A DNA stretch of 64,000 nucleotides, from positions 5,456,001 to 5,520,000 of the forward strand of contig NZ_PJMQ01000001.1 in the NCBI RefSeq assembly GCF_002846335.1, written 5' to 3'. Under the pieces are notes generated by a model. It saw only the letters and a list, made by a program, of their open reading frames with translations. It was not told the DNA's origin and searched no databases. Positions 54,916 to 64,000 of the stretch are shown here, one piece after another. The translations under genes were made by a program, and so were the position numbers. Every line of letters starts with the position of its first letter. The stretch's first letter is position 1. The stretch is from Janthinobacterium sp. 61 (lineage in GTDB: Bacteria; Pseudomonadota; Gammaproteobacteria; Burkholderiales; Burkholderiaceae_D).

Positions 54916-56913
54916 ATGACAACTACGCTCCCGACTACCAAAATGGCCAATGCGATCCGCGCACTGGCAATGGACGCTGTACAAAAGGCCAACTCCGGCC
55001 ATCCAGGCATGCCAATGGGCATGGCCGAGATCGCAGTTGCCCTGTGGAGTGGTCACTATCGCCACAATCCAGCGAATCCAAAATGGCAGAACCGCGACCG
55101 TTTCCTCCTGTCGAATGGCCACGGCTCGATGCTGCACTACGCGCTGCTGCACCTGACGGGTTACGAGCTGTCGATGGATGACATCAAGGCCTTCCGCCAG
55201 ATGCATTCGAAAACCCCGGGCCACCCGGAAGTCGATGTCACGCCCGGCGTGGAAACGACCACCGGCCCGCTGGGCCAGGGTATCGCCAACGCCGTCGGCA
55301 TGGCCCTGTCGGAGCAATTGCTGGCCGCTGAATTCAACAAGCCTGGCCACGACATCGTCAATCACTACACCTACGCCTTCGTCGGCGACGGTTGCCTGAT
55401 GGAAGGTATTTCGCACGAAGTGTGCGCGCTGGCCGGCACCCTGGGCTTGAACAAGCTGATCGCCCTGTACGACGACAACGGCATTTCCATCGACGGCAAA
55501 GTCGAAGGCTGGTTTACGGACGACACCCCGGCCCGCTTCGAAGCGTACGGCTGGAACGTCATCCGCGCTGTCGACGGTCATGACGTTGCCGCCGTGGCTG
55601 CCGCCATCGCCGCCGCCAAGACCGCATCGAAGCCAACCTTGATCTGCTGCAAGACCATCATCGGCAAGGGTTCGCCAAACCTGCAAGGTGGCGACAAGGT
55701 CCACGGCGCCGCGCTGGGCGACAAGGAAATTGCTGCCGTGCGCGAATACATCGGCTGGGATGCCGCACCGTTCGAGATGCCGGCCGACGTGTACGCCGCC
55801 TGGGATGCGAAGAAACAAGGCGCCCTGCAGGAAGCGGACTGGAACGAGCGCTTTGGCGCCTACAGCCGCGAATTCCCGCAGCAAGCCGCTGAACTGACCC
55901 GCCGCATGCAGGGCGAGTTGCCGCAGGCATTCGAAGCGGCCCTGAGCGCCGCCATCGCTTCCTGCGTCGAGAAGAAAGAAAACATCGCCACCCGCAAGGC
56001 CAGCCAGAACGCCATCCAGGCACTGGCCTCGTCCTTGCCGGAATTTTTGGGCGGCTCGGCCGACCTGACCGGTTCGAACCTGACCAACTGGAAAGAATGC
56101 GTGGCCGTGCGTTCGGGCCAGCCAGGCAACCATATCAACTACGGCGTGCGCGAATTCGGCATGAGCGCCATCATGAACGGTATCACCCTGCACGGCGGCT
56201 ACATCCCGTTCGGCGCCACCTTCCTGACGTTCTCCGACTACAGCCGCAATGCCCTGCGCATGGCTGCCCTGATGAAGCTGCGTTCGATCTTCGTGTTCAC
56301 CCACGATTCGATCGGCCTGGGCGAAGACGGCCCGACGCACCAATCGGTCGAGCACGTCTCGTCGATGCGTCTGATCCCGAACCTGGACAACTGGCGTCCA
56401 TGCGACACCGTCGAATCGGCTGCTGCCTGGGGCGCCGCCGTGCGCCGCAAGGATGGCCCGTCGACCCTGATCTTCTCGCGCCAGAACTTGCCGTACCAGG
56501 AGCGTAGCGCGGAACAGATCGACAACATCTTCCGCGGCGGCTATGTGCTGAACGACGTGGCGGACGCCAAGGCGATCCTGATCGCCACCGGTTCCGAAGT
56601 GGAACTGGCTGTTGCCGCCGCCAGCGCGCTGGCAGCCGAAGGCATCGCTGTGCGCGTGGTGTCGATGCCGTCGACCGACGTGTATGACCGCCAGGACGCC
56701 GCCTACAAGGCCAGCGTGCTGACCAAGGGCGTGCCGCGCGTGGCCATCGAGGCTGGCGTGACCAGCTTCTGGTACAAATACGTGGGCCTGGAAGGCGCCG
56801 TGGTGGGTATCGACACGTTCGGCGAATCGGCGCCTGCCGGCGTGCTGTTCAAGCATTTCGGCTTCACGGTCGAGAACGTCGTTGCCAAGGTGAAAGCCGT
56901 TATCGCTGGCTGA
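54916..56913 (+). CDS. tkt: Transketolase
   Basis: A 665-residue thiamine-diphosphate enzyme. The TPP-binding region [19 protein letters not shown], the early [10 protein letters not shown] block and [17 protein letters not shown] at the C-terminus fit bacterial transketolases (about 663 residues). It transfers two-carbon ketol units in the pentose phosphate pathway. ATG 54916 ([20 protein letters not shown]) is chosen over an upstream in-frame start at 54838. gap follows after 76 nt, a pairing common in betaproteobacteria. Confidence 0.97.
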   Translation: MTTTLPTTKMANAIRALAMDAVQKANSGHPGMPMGMAEIAVALWSGHYRHNPANPKWQNRDRFLLSNGHGSMLHYALLHLTGYELSMDDIKAFRQMHSKTPGHPEVDVTPGVETTTGPLGQGIANAVGMALSEQLLAAEFNKPGHDIVNHYTYAFVGDGCLMEGISHEVCALAGTLGLNKLIALYDDNGISIDGKVEGWFTDDTPARFEAYGWNVIRAVDGHDVAAVAAAIAAAKTASKPTLICCKTIIGKGSPNLQGGDKVHGAALGDKEIAAVREYIGWDAAPFEMPADVYAAWDAKKQGALQEADWNERFGAYSREFPQQAAELTRRMQGELPQAFEAALSAAIASCVEKKENIATRKASQNAIQALASSLPEFLGGSADLTGSNLTNWKECVAVRSGQPGNHINYGVREFGMSAIMNGITLHGGYIPFGATFLTFSDYSRNALRMAALMKLRSIFVFTHDSIGLGEDGPTHQSVEHVSSMRLIPNLDNWRPCDTVESAAAWGAAVRRKDGPSTLIFSRQNLPYQERSAEQIDNIFRGGYVLNDVADAKAILIATGSEVELAVAAASALAAEGIAVRVVSMPSTDVYDRQDAAYKASVLTKGVPRVAIEAGVTSFWYKYVGLEGAVVGIDTFGESAPAGVLFKHFGFTVENVVAKVKAVIAG

Positions 56914-56989
56914 TATTGATTTTTAACGGTCCTGGCGATGTTCTCGCCGGGGCCGTGCATGTACCTTCTTTTTTAATCAGGAGCAGAGT

Positions 56990-58000
56990 ATGACGATCAA
57001 AGTTGCAATCAATGGCTACGGCCGCATCGGCCGTAATGTGTTGCGCGCTTTCTACGAAGGCGGCAAGAAACAGGATATCCAGATCGTTGCCATCAACGAC
57101 CTGGGCGATGCCAAATCGAACGCCCACCTGACCCGCTACGACACCGCGCACGGCAAGTTCCCGGGCACGGTCACCGTCGAGGGCGACAACATGATCGTCA
57201 ATGGCGATCCGATCCGCGTATTCGCACAGCGCAACCCGGCTGAAATCCCATGGGGCGAGCTGGGCGTGGACGTCGTGCTGGAATGCACGGGCTTCTTCAC
57301 CACCAAAGAAAAAGCATCGGCTCACCTGAAGGGTGGCGCGAAAAAGGTCATCATCTCCGCACCAGGCGGCAAGGACGTGGACGCTACCGTTGTTTTCGGC
57401 GTCAACCACCAAGTGCTGAAATCGACCGACACCGTCATCTCGAACGCTTCGTGCACCACCAACTGCCTGGCACCGCTGGTCAAGCCACTCAACGACGCCA
57501 TCGGCATCGAAACGGGCCTGATGACCACCGTGCACGCCTACACCAACGACCAGGTGCTGTCCGACGTGATGCATGAAGACCTGCGTCGCGCCCGTTCGGC
57601 CACCATGAGCATGATCCCGACCAAGACGGGCGCTGCTGCCGCCGTTGGCCTGGTCCTGCCTGAGCTGAATGGCAAGCTGGACGGCTTTGCCATCCGCGTG
57701 CCGACCATCAACGTTTCGCTGGTCGACCTGACCTTCATCGCCAAGCGCGACACCACCGTGGAAGAAGTCAACGCGCTGATGAAAGCCGCGTCGGAAGGCG
57801 CCCTGGAAGGCATCCTGACGTACCAGACGGAACCGCTGGTGTCGATCGACTTCAACCACAATCCGGCTTCGTCGAACTTCGATTCGACCCTGACCAAGGT
57901 ATCGGGCCGTTTGGTGAAAGTATCGTCGTGGTACGACAACGAGTGGGGTTTCTCGAACCGCATGCTCGACACCACCGTCGCACTGATGTCGGCCAAGTAA
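56990..58000 (+). CDS. gap: Glyceraldehyde-3-phosphate dehydrogenase, type I
   Basis: A 336-residue enzyme: N-terminal NAD fold [14 protein letters not shown], catalytic Cys155 in [12 protein letters not shown] and C-terminal [15 protein letters not shown]. It oxidises glyceraldehyde 3-phosphate with NAD and phosphate in glycolysis. The Shine-Dalgarno is AGGAG about 9 nt upstream. It forms a probable unit with tkt and ends before a strong terminator. Confidence 0.98.
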   Translation: MTIKVAINGYGRIGRNVLRAFYEGGKKQDIQIVAINDLGDAKSNAHLTRYDTAHGKFPGTVTVEGDNMIVNGDPIRVFAQRNPAEIPWGELGVDVVLECTGFFTTKEKASAHLKGGAKKVIISAPGGKDVDATVVFGVNHQVLKSTDTVISNASCTTNCLAPLVKPLNDAIGIETGLMTTVHAYTNDQVLSDVMHEDLRRARSATMSMIPTKTGAAAAVGLVLPELNGKLDGFAIRVPTINVSLVDLTFIAKRDTTVEEVNALMKAASEGALEGILTYQTEPLVSIDFNHNPASSNFDSTLTKVSGRLVKVSSWYDNEWGFSNRMLDTTVALMSAK

Positions 58001-58015
58001 TTTTTTGACCGCAAA

Positions 58016-58045
58016 GAAAAAACGCCCTTCGGGGCGTTTTTTTTT
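58016..58045. terminator. Terminator after gap
   Basis: AACGCCC-TTCG-GGGCGTT with A6 on the left and T9 on the right; it can also end the convergent small gene. Confidence 0.9.
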
Positions 58046-58059
58046 CGTCTGTTGCCAGC

Positions 58060-58248
58060 CTATTCCTTGGGTTCGCACTGGTTGCGCCACTGCTCGCACG
58101 ACGCCTCGACGCCCTGGTAGCACATGTTGAGGATGTAGTCGCAGTTTTCCGACGGAATCCACGCGCGCACGGCGGCCGTGCTGGAGAACGAAGCTGCGGC
58201 GCCGACGGCGATGGAAAAGACAAACAGGGCTTTTTTAATGGAAATCAT
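58060..58248 (-). CDS. Small secreted protein with four cysteines
   Basis: A 62-residue protein: signal peptide MISIKKALFVFSIAVGAAASFSS-TAA, then a mature part of about 35 residues with four Cys (ENCDYILNMCYQG and ASCEQWRNQCEPKE; spacing C-X6-C-X7-C-X6-C), consistent with two disulfides in a helical hairpin. GAGAAAA lies just before the ATG at 58248. The family is unknown to me. Convergent with gap and upstream of the DUF1275 gene. Confidence 0.6.
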   Translation of the reverse strand: MISIKKALFVFSIAVGAAASFSSTAAVRAWIPSENCDYILNMCYQGVEASCEQWRNQCEPKE

Positions 58249-58386
58249 TTTTCTCGCTTTCACAATTGGACAACGGTAGGGTGTCGAATCAAAAGGCCGC
58301 TACGGCAGGCATGGTGAACCGGCCAGGCGCAGAAAAATATTAGCATTAAAGTCAGATTGATATTGCCTTAAAGAAAAATATTTTTA

Positions 58387-59163
58387 TCAACGTTGCGCAT
58401 GCAGGCGGCGCCGGTAGAAGCGCCACAGCACGCGCAAGTCGCGCAGCACGGGCACGCCGGACAGCAGGGTCAGTACGCCGGCGAGCAGGATGGTGGCGGC
58501 CGGAAAGCCGATGTGCTTGAAGGCCAAGGCTCCGCTGACGCCGCCGATGAAGAAGCAGGCGATCAGCAGGCTGTGCGTTCTCAGTTTGCCGCGGTTGACC
58601 TTGACCATCCGGTCCGGCAGGTGGCGCCGGTTGTAATACGCCATCTTGCCCAGTTCGATGCCGATGTCGGTGGACAGGCCCGTCACGTGGGTGGTGCGGA
58701 TGACGGCGCCGGAAATCTTGGTGATGATGGCGTTTTGCAAACCCATGACAAAGCACAGCAGCAAGATGGTGACGGGGCCCAGTATGTCGGGCATGGCCGC
58801 CAGGTAGTTACCCGCCAGGCCGAACAGCAGCAGCAAGGCCGCTTCCAGCAGCAGGCTGGCGGCAAACTGGCTGTGCAGCCGGCGCCGCTTGCCCCAGTTC
58901 ACCATGATGGCCGTCACGGCCGCACCGCTGACGAAGGCCAGCCATGCGCCCAGCGCGGCCAGGGCCAGCGTGATATTGCCCAGCGCCAAGTCATCGGCCA
59001 TGCCCGAGACGATGCCCGTCATGTGCGAGGTATAGCCGCCGATGGCGAGAAAGCCGCCCGCATTCACGGCGCCGGCCACCAGCGCCAGCACGCAGCCCAG
59101 CTGCAGATTGGCTTGCGTATCGCGCGCCGATCCGCTCAGGCGGGACAGGTAATGGAGCGGCAT
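58387..59163 (-). CDS. DUF1275 (YoaK-family) membrane protein
   Basis: A 258-residue protein with about six or seven helices; the GYTSHMTGIVS and GLQNAIITKISGAVIRTTHVTG segments are characteristic of YoaK/DUF1275. The N-terminus lacks a cleavable signal. Function is unknown. It starts 28 nt downstream of the Cache gene stop, so both may share a transcript. Confidence 0.88.
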   Translation of the reverse strand: MPLHYLSRLSGSARDTQANLQLGCVLALVAGAVNAGGFLAIGGYTSHMTGIVSGMADDLALGNITLALAALGAWLAFVSGAAVTAIMVNWGKRRRLHSQFAASLLLEAALLLLFGLAGNYLAAMPDILGPVTILLLCFVMGLQNAIITKISGAVIRTTHVTGLSTDIGIELGKMAYYNRRHLPDRMVKVNRGKLRTHSLLIACFFIGGVSGALAFKHIGFPAATILLAGVLTLLSGVPVLRDLRVLWRFYRRRLHAQR

Positions 59164-59190
59164 GCGGATGCGGTTTCCTCTTGCCGTGGC

Positions 59191-59667
59191 TTATTTATAG
59201 ATGCCGGAACCGACGATCATATTGTCGACCCGTTCGATGTAGCCGGATTTCTGCTCGACCACCTTGGTCAGCGGATTGGGCCACTTGAAGTCTACCCAGC
59301 CGCGTCCTGCCGGCGTGCTGGCCGTGGCGATCAGCGACTTGATGACGGTCTTGCCTTCATTGTCCTTCAGGTCGATCAGGTTTTTGCCGACCATCTTGGG
59401 ATTGTTGCCGTGCGCCAGGGTGACGCCATTCATGTCGTACACATAAATATACAGGTCGCGGTCATGGAAGCTGGTGTTGGCGGGATCGGCAATGGCAGCA
59501 AAGGCCTTTTCCTTGCCATCGGCCTTGATCATTGCCACGGCGCGCTTGGTCATGGCGATGGCTTCGTCCGCGCTGCCCTTGGGGGCAGCCCATGCCGCTG
59601 CCGGCATGGCGCAGATGATGAAACTGGCAACGAGGGCGTGGATGCCCGTTTTTACACTAGTCTTCAT
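59191..59667 (-). CDS. Single-Cache-domain secreted protein
   Basis: A 158-residue protein: signal peptide (hydrophobic VASFIICAMPAAAWA, cleavage near residue 27) and a Cache-like domain (DLYIYVYDMNGVTLAHGNNPKMVGKNLIDLKD; GRGWVDFKWPNP). Cache domains usually sense small organic acids in chemoreceptors; this one has no signalling domain and is probably a free periplasmic ligand binder. AGGAGA precedes ATG 59667. Confidence 0.85.
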   Translation of the reverse strand: MKTSVKTGIHALVASFIICAMPAAAWAAPKGSADEAIAMTKRAVAMIKADGKEKAFAAIADPANTSFHDRDLYIYVYDMNGVTLAHGNNPKMVGKNLIDLKDNEGKTVIKSLIATASTPAGRGWVDFKWPNPLTKVVEQKSGYIERVDNMIVGSGIYK

Positions 59668-59764
59668 ACGCTGTCTCCTGGATGATAGCAACCCCGGCGT
59701 GGCCTGTTGTACGGCACTACTCGGAAGTGGAATTGCCTGTACGTATCATACGCCGCCGCCGGGC

Positions 59765-62521
59765 TTATGCAATCGTTGCGGGAAAGATCGTGTGCCACAG
59801 GCGCATCACGTTATCCGCATGCACGCGGACTCTTTCCGGTTCCACCCGGGCCAGGTCTTGTCCCTGCAGGCGCAACTGGTGCTGCAGCTTGCGCAGCGCG
59901 CGGTAGGCGTCGGCGACCAGGGCGGCCAGCTGCGCGTCGATCAACCCCAGTTCGCCGCACAGGCGCAGCAGGGCGATATTGCCCGAGTTGGCCGTCAGCT
60001 GCGGATACTGCGCCGCATGCTGCAGCACCAGGTATTGCACCATGAACTCGATGTCGATCATGCCGCCCGAATCTTGTTTCAGATCAAAGCTGCCGGGGCG
60101 GGACGGGTGGGCATCCAGCATTTTCTTGCGCATGGCCACCACTTCGGCCTTGAGCGGGCCGTTTTCCGGGCGTTCCTTGCGCAAGATCGTGTCGCGGATG
60201 CGTTCGAAGTGCTTGCCGATGGCGACATCGCCAGCGCAAAAGCGCGCGCGCGTGAGCGCCTGGTGTTCCCACACCCAGGCCGCGCTGCCCTGGTAGCGCT
60301 CGAACGCCTGCACGCTGGAAACGAGCATGCCCGAGGCGCCATCGGGGCGCAGGGCGATGTCGATATCGAACAGGATGCCGGCCGAGGTGTGCGAGGTCAT
60401 CCAGGTAATGAAACGCTGCGCCAGCTTGGCGTACAGGCCGGGCGCTTCCTGGTCGTCGTCGTCGAACAGGAAGATGACGTCCAGGTCGGAGACATAACCG
60501 AGTTCCTTGCCGCCCAGTTTGCCATATGCGATGACGGCGAACTTCGGCACTTCGCGGTGGCGTGTGGGCAAGGTCTGCCAGACGGCTTGCACGGTGGCGG
60601 CGACGATGATGTCGGCCAGCTGCGACAGGTAGTCGGCCAGCTTTTCCACGCTCAGGTCGCCCGCCAGGTCTTGCGCCAGGCACTGGAACAGCTGCGCGTG
60701 GTGGGTTTCGCGCAGGATATCCATCTGCCGCTCCGTGTCGCCTGGCGCGTCGTCGAGCTGGCGCTGCAGGTCCAGCGCCAGCGCGGCCGGGTCGGGCACC
60801 GTGTTGCGGATGCGTTCATCCAATAATTCGTCGAGCAGAATGGGGTGCTGCGTGAGGAAGGTGGCGGCCCAGCCGCTGGCGCACACCATGCGCACCACGC
60901 GTTCCAGTGTGTGTGGATACTCGGTTAACAATGACAGGTAGGCAGAGCGGCGCGCGATGGCTTCCAAAAAGTCGAGCAGCCGGCCCAGGGTGGCCAGCTG
61001 GCTGGCGTTACCATTGGAAACAGAGCAATCGGTGATCAGGGGCAGGGCGGAATTGACGAGGGCGACGAGGCGCGTGCGGCTCGCCTCGGGCAACGATTGC
61101 AAACGCGGCGCCTGCCACGTGGCCAGCAAACGCCGTGCGCAGGCGGCGGGCTCATGGAAGCCCAGTGCGGCAAAGCGCGCCTCGATGGCTTCCTGCTGGT
61201 CCGAGGCGGCGCAGTCGTTCGACGTTTGCGGGTCGATGCCCGTGTCGGCCGGCGGCGTGCCGCTGCTCTTGTCGCTGAACATCTCGTCGAATTGTCCTGC
61301 GACAAACACGCGGTGCGCTTCCAGCTGGGCCAGCAGGGTGGGCGTGTCGGGCAAGCCCATCATCTGCGCCACGGTGAGGCGGTCGGCCTCGTTGGCGGGC
61401 AGGGTGTGGGTTTGCGCATCGTCCAGGTATTGCAAGCGGTGTTCGAGGTTGCGCAGGAAAGTGTAGGAACCCAGCAACTGTTCCACGATGGCCGGTTCCA
61501 GCAAGCCCTTGTCCGCCACCGTGCGCAAGGTGGCGCGCGTGGAACGTTCGCGCAGCTCCGCATCGCGGCCACCACGTATCAATTGAAACACTTGCGCGAG
61601 GAATTCGATTTCGCGGATGCCGCCGCGGCCCAGCTTGACGTTGTTGCTGCGGTCCGGGTGCAGCCGCTCCTGGCGGTTGACCTCGGCGCGGATCTGGCCG
61701 TGCATGGTGCGGATGGCATCGATGACGCCAAAATCGAGGTAGCGGCGGAAGACGAAGGGCCGCACGATGGCGTCGAGCGAGGCAATGTCTTCCGGCTTGC
61801 CCGTCACGGCGCGTGCCTTGACCCAGGCATAGCGCTCCCATTCGCGGCCCTGCACGATCAGGTATTGCTCCACCATGCCCAGGCTGGCGGCCAGCGGGCC
61901 CGAGTTGCCGTTCGGGCGCAAGGCCATGTCCACGCGGAAAGTAAAGCCGTCTTGCGTGATCTCGGCCAGGGCGGCGATCAGTTTCTTGCCCATGCGAATG
62001 AAAAACTCATGATTGGACAGGCTGCGCTGGCCCGGCTGAGTGGCGACTGTATCGCCATCTTCCGGATAGACAAAGATCAGGTCGATATCCGACGAGACGT
62101 TCAGCTCGCCGCCGCCCTGCTTGCCCATCGCCAGCACCATCAAGGCCTGTTCCTCGCCCGATTCCTCGCCGACGGGCATGCCGTGCAGGGCCACCATCTC
62201 GGCCATGATGGCGTCCACATGCGTGCGGATGGCGAAATCGGCAAAGCCCGTCATGGCCGTGACGACCTCGTTCAAGTCCGCCTGGCCGCCCAGATCGCGC
62301 TCGATCAGGCCGCAGACGAGCAGGTTGCGCAGGCGGCGCATGGCGCGCTCGGCCGGCAGCGGGGGCGTGGCGGCGTTCGCCTGCTCAAGCAGCGCGGTGG
62401 AAAAATCGAGCCCGTCGAGCGGCGCGCGCACCAGTTGCGCTACTTGCGCGGCGCGCTCGGGGGCGGCGCCCAGCCAGCGCTGGTAGAAACGGGAGGCGGA
62501 GATCAAAGGCTGTGTGCTCAT
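59765..62521 (-). CDS. glnE: Glutamine synthetase adenylyltransferase/deadenylase
   Basis: A 918-residue protein with two nucleotidyltransferase domains. The N-terminal one contains GELNVSSDIDLIFVYPEDGD (SDID at 144-147) and the C-terminal one GGKELGYVSDLDVIFLFDDDD (around residue 678); by E. coli precedent they remove and add AMP at the GlnA tyrosine under PII control. The length is close to E. coli GlnE (946). Start ATG 62521. It is divergent from yhdP. With glnA and ntrBC it completes GS control in this window. Confidence 0.97.
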   Translation of the reverse strand: MSTQPLISASRFYQRWLGAAPERAAQVAQLVRAPLDGLDFSTALLEQANAATPPLPAERAMRRLRNLLVCGLIERDLGGQADLNEVVTAMTGFADFAIRTHVDAIMAEMVALHGMPVGEESGEEQALMVLAMGKQGGGELNVSSDIDLIFVYPEDGDTVATQPGQRSLSNHEFFIRMGKKLIAALAEITQDGFTFRVDMALRPNGNSGPLAASLGMVEQYLIVQGREWERYAWVKARAVTGKPEDIASLDAIVRPFVFRRYLDFGVIDAIRTMHGQIRAEVNRQERLHPDRSNNVKLGRGGIREIEFLAQVFQLIRGGRDAELRERSTRATLRTVADKGLLEPAIVEQLLGSYTFLRNLEHRLQYLDDAQTHTLPANEADRLTVAQMMGLPDTPTLLAQLEAHRVFVAGQFDEMFSDKSSGTPPADTGIDPQTSNDCAASDQQEAIEARFAALGFHEPAACARRLLATWQAPRLQSLPEASRTRLVALVNSALPLITDCSVSNGNASQLATLGRLLDFLEAIARRSAYLSLLTEYPHTLERVVRMVCASGWAATFLTQHPILLDELLDERIRNTVPDPAALALDLQRQLDDAPGDTERQMDILRETHHAQLFQCLAQDLAGDLSVEKLADYLSQLADIIVAATVQAVWQTLPTRHREVPKFAVIAYGKLGGKELGYVSDLDVIFLFDDDDQEAPGLYAKLAQRFITWMTSHTSAGILFDIDIALRPDGASGMLVSSVQAFERYQGSAAWVWEHQALTRARFCAGDVAIGKHFERIRDTILRKERPENGPLKAEVVAMRKKMLDAHPSRPGSFDLKQDSGGMIDIEFMVQYLVLQHAAQYPQLTANSGNIALLRLCGELGLIDAQLAALVADAYRALRKLQHQLRLQGQDLARVEPERVRVHADNVMRLWHTIFPATIA

Positions 62522-62758
62522 GGTGTTGGTAAGGGTCTCGTGAATGCTGCGTGCATGGTTCTTGTTTAACTTGGCTGCGAACGGCGGGGGATGCGGTAAA
62601 ATTGTGCCGCTGGCGCGAATGCCGCCGGCAGGGCGTGCTCTTCCGGACGATGGTAAGGGAGGCTTTGCTCAGAAGCAAGCGCAAGGATGCAGGCGCGCAC
62701 CACGAATGCAGACGATTTTTGCCATTATTTGACGCCGGGCCAGTTTATTAGCTTATTG

Positions 62759-64000
62759 ATGCAAAAACCGCCAGAAGCAAGCGTGACAGAACATGTGCCA
62801 TTGGCCCTGCGCTGGCAGAGGCTGCGTGCCGCCTATCGCATGGCCAACCTGGCCACCCACCATGTGTTGGGTTTTACCATCAAACTGGTGCTGCTCGCGT
62901 ATTTCGCCTTCGCCGTGCTGTTTTTATTCCTGCGCTACGCCATCCTGCCGAATATCGATTACTACAAGGGTGATATCGAGCGGGCGGCCAGCCGCGCGCT
63001 GGGCAACCCTGTCAGCATCGCGCGTATTTATGCCTCGTGGCATGGCGTGCGGCCGAATCTTTTCCTGGGCGACGTGAGCCTGCGCGACCAGGCAGGCCGT
63101 CAGGCGCTGAGCCTGCCAAGTGTCTCGGCCACCGTGTCGTGGTGGAGCGTGCTCGGTTCCGTGCGTTTCGAGACCCTGGAAATCACGCGGCCCGACCTCG
63201 ATGTGCGGCGCAGCACGGATGGCAAACTGTATGTGGCCGGCGTGCTGCTCGACAGCACCCAGGGCAGCGATGGCAAGGGCGCCGACTGGCTGCTGTCGCA
63301 GCATGAGATCATCATTCACGACGGCAAGGTGCGCTGGACGGATGAAGCGCGCGGTACGCCGGAGCTGGCTTTAAGCCAGGTCAACTTGTTGCTGCGCAAC
63401 CGCTGGCGCAGCCACCGGCTGGGCTTGCAGGCCACGCCGCCCGCCAGCCTGGCCGCGCCTATCGATGTGCGCGCTCACTTCACGCATCCCCCTTTCAGCA
63501 CGCGCATCTCGGATGTGTCCATGTGGAAGGGCGAGTTGTACGCCGACCTGAAAAACGCCGACCTGGCCGCCTGGCGCAGCTATCTCGACTATCCGTTTGA
63601 ATTGAGCCAGGGCAAGGGCGCCCTGCGCGCCTGGCTGAGCCTGGATCACGCGCGCCTGGCCGGCTTCACGGCCGATGTGGGTTTGACGGATGTGCAGGCG
63701 CAACTGGGCGAGCATATCGCCCCGCTCGATTTGCTGTCCGTCAGCGGGCGCATTTCGGCAAAGGAAGAGCTGTCGGCGCAAGTGCCGGACGGCAAGCCAA
63801 CCTTTGGCGCGAATGGACACCAGGTGGAGTTGACGAATTTCGCAGTGGAAACGCGCGATGGCCTCAGCTTGCCGCCCACGACCTTGTCCGAACGCTTTGT
63901 TGCCGCCACCAAACGCAAGCCGGCGCGCACGGAAATCACGGCCAAGTCCCTCGATTTGCAAACCCTGGCCGCGTTGGCCGACAAGCTGCCGCTGGGCGAG
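62759..64000 (+). CDS. yhdP: YhdP/AsmA-like membrane protein, N-terminal part (runs off window)
   Basis: 414 codons are visible and the frame is open at the right edge. An N-terminal helix (VLGFTIKLVLLAYFAFAVLFLFLRY) is followed by a DUF3971-type region with the NIDYYKGDIERAASRALGNPVSIARI motif common to YhdP proteins. These long inner-membrane proteins span the periplasm and take part in phospholipid transport to the outer membrane. The start has no clear Shine-Dalgarno; a GTG at 62783 is an alternative. Confidence 0.85.
   Translation, partial: MQKPPEASVTEHVPLALRWQRLRAAYRMANLATHHVLGFTIKLVLLAYFAFAVLFLFLRYAILPNIDYYKGDIERAASRALGNPVSIARIYASWHGVRPNLFLGDVSLRDQAGRQALSLPSVSATVSWWSVLGSVRFETLEITRPDLDVRRSTDGKLYVAGVLLDSTQGSDGKGADWLLSQHEIIIHDGKVRWTDEARGTPELALSQVNLLLRNRWRSHRLGLQATPPASLAAPIDVRAHFTHPPFSTRISDVSMWKGELYADLKNADLAAWRSYLDYPFELSQGKGALRAWLSLDHARLAGFTADVGLTDVQAQLGEHIAPLDLLSVSGRISAKEELSAQVPDGKPTFGANGHQVELTNFAVETRDGLSLPPTTLSERFVAATKRKPARTEITAKSLDLQTLAALADKLPLGE

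Overview
The window looks like a chromosomal segment of a GC-rich betaproteobacterium of the Oxalobacteraceae (Janthinobacterium/Massilia-like). This is inferred from gene order and protein character: ispB divergent from rplU-rpmA-obgE-proB, nth-rsxB, glnA-DUF4124-ntrB-ntrC, tkt-gap, PHA (polyhydroxyalkanoate) metabolism genes and several large TonB-dependent receptors. No rRNA, tRNA, CRISPR array, phage or intact insertion sequence was recognised.

Layout. 1-1.3 kb: the end of an arsenic operon (arsR tail, arsC, arsH). 1.3-7.6 kb: core genes ispB, rplU-rpmA-obgE, a small membrane protein, proB, a pair of REP-like palindromes, nth and rsxB. 7.8-12.1 kb: a periplasmic binding protein, then a TonB-dependent receptor followed by a Tat-exported DOPA-dioxygenase-like protein. 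12.1-16.6 kb: PHA depolymerase, ferredoxin FdxA, an HExxH metalloprotease with a small emfourin-like putative inhibitor, and a PHA-granule protein. 16.6-20.6 kb: a proVWX-type glycine betaine transporter behind a long, strongly structured leader. 20.6-22.0 kb: GNAT acetyltransferase, acyl-CoA-binding protein, FKBP isomerase. 22.2-26.7 kb: a tightly packed run of beta-propeller, polysaccharide deacetylase, sterol-desaturase-like, EI24-like and molybdopterin-binding-fold genes. 27-33.2 kb: an unusual class A penicillin-binding protein, a hypothetical, a GST, a TAXI binding protein and a rhodanese. 33.2-41 kb: nitrogen regulation (sigma-54/NtrC-type glnA promoter, glnA, DUF4124 protein, ntrBC), CorA and an orphan histidine kinase. 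41-54 kb: three TonB-dependent receptors separated by AT-rich spacers, a FAD oxidoreductase and a truncated rsmE copy lying about 4 kb from the intact rsmE. 54.9-64 kb: tkt, gap, a small secreted Cys protein, DUF1275, a Cache protein, glnE and the start of yhdP.

Functional links. glnA, ntrBC and glnE together cover synthesis, transcriptional control and adenylylation of glutamine synthetase; two NtrC-like sites and a -24/-12 promoter are visible upstream of glnA. phaZ and the granule-protein gene point to PHA storage. The four TonB-dependent receptors suggest an organism that scavenges complex substrates or iron chelates. The least familiar elements are the proVWX leader (a three-way junction followed by mutually exclusive hairpins), the protease/emfourin pair, the receptor plus Tat-exported dioxygenase pair and the five-gene run at 22.2-26.7 kb. 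Functions are assigned from motifs and family knowledge only; no database search was run.
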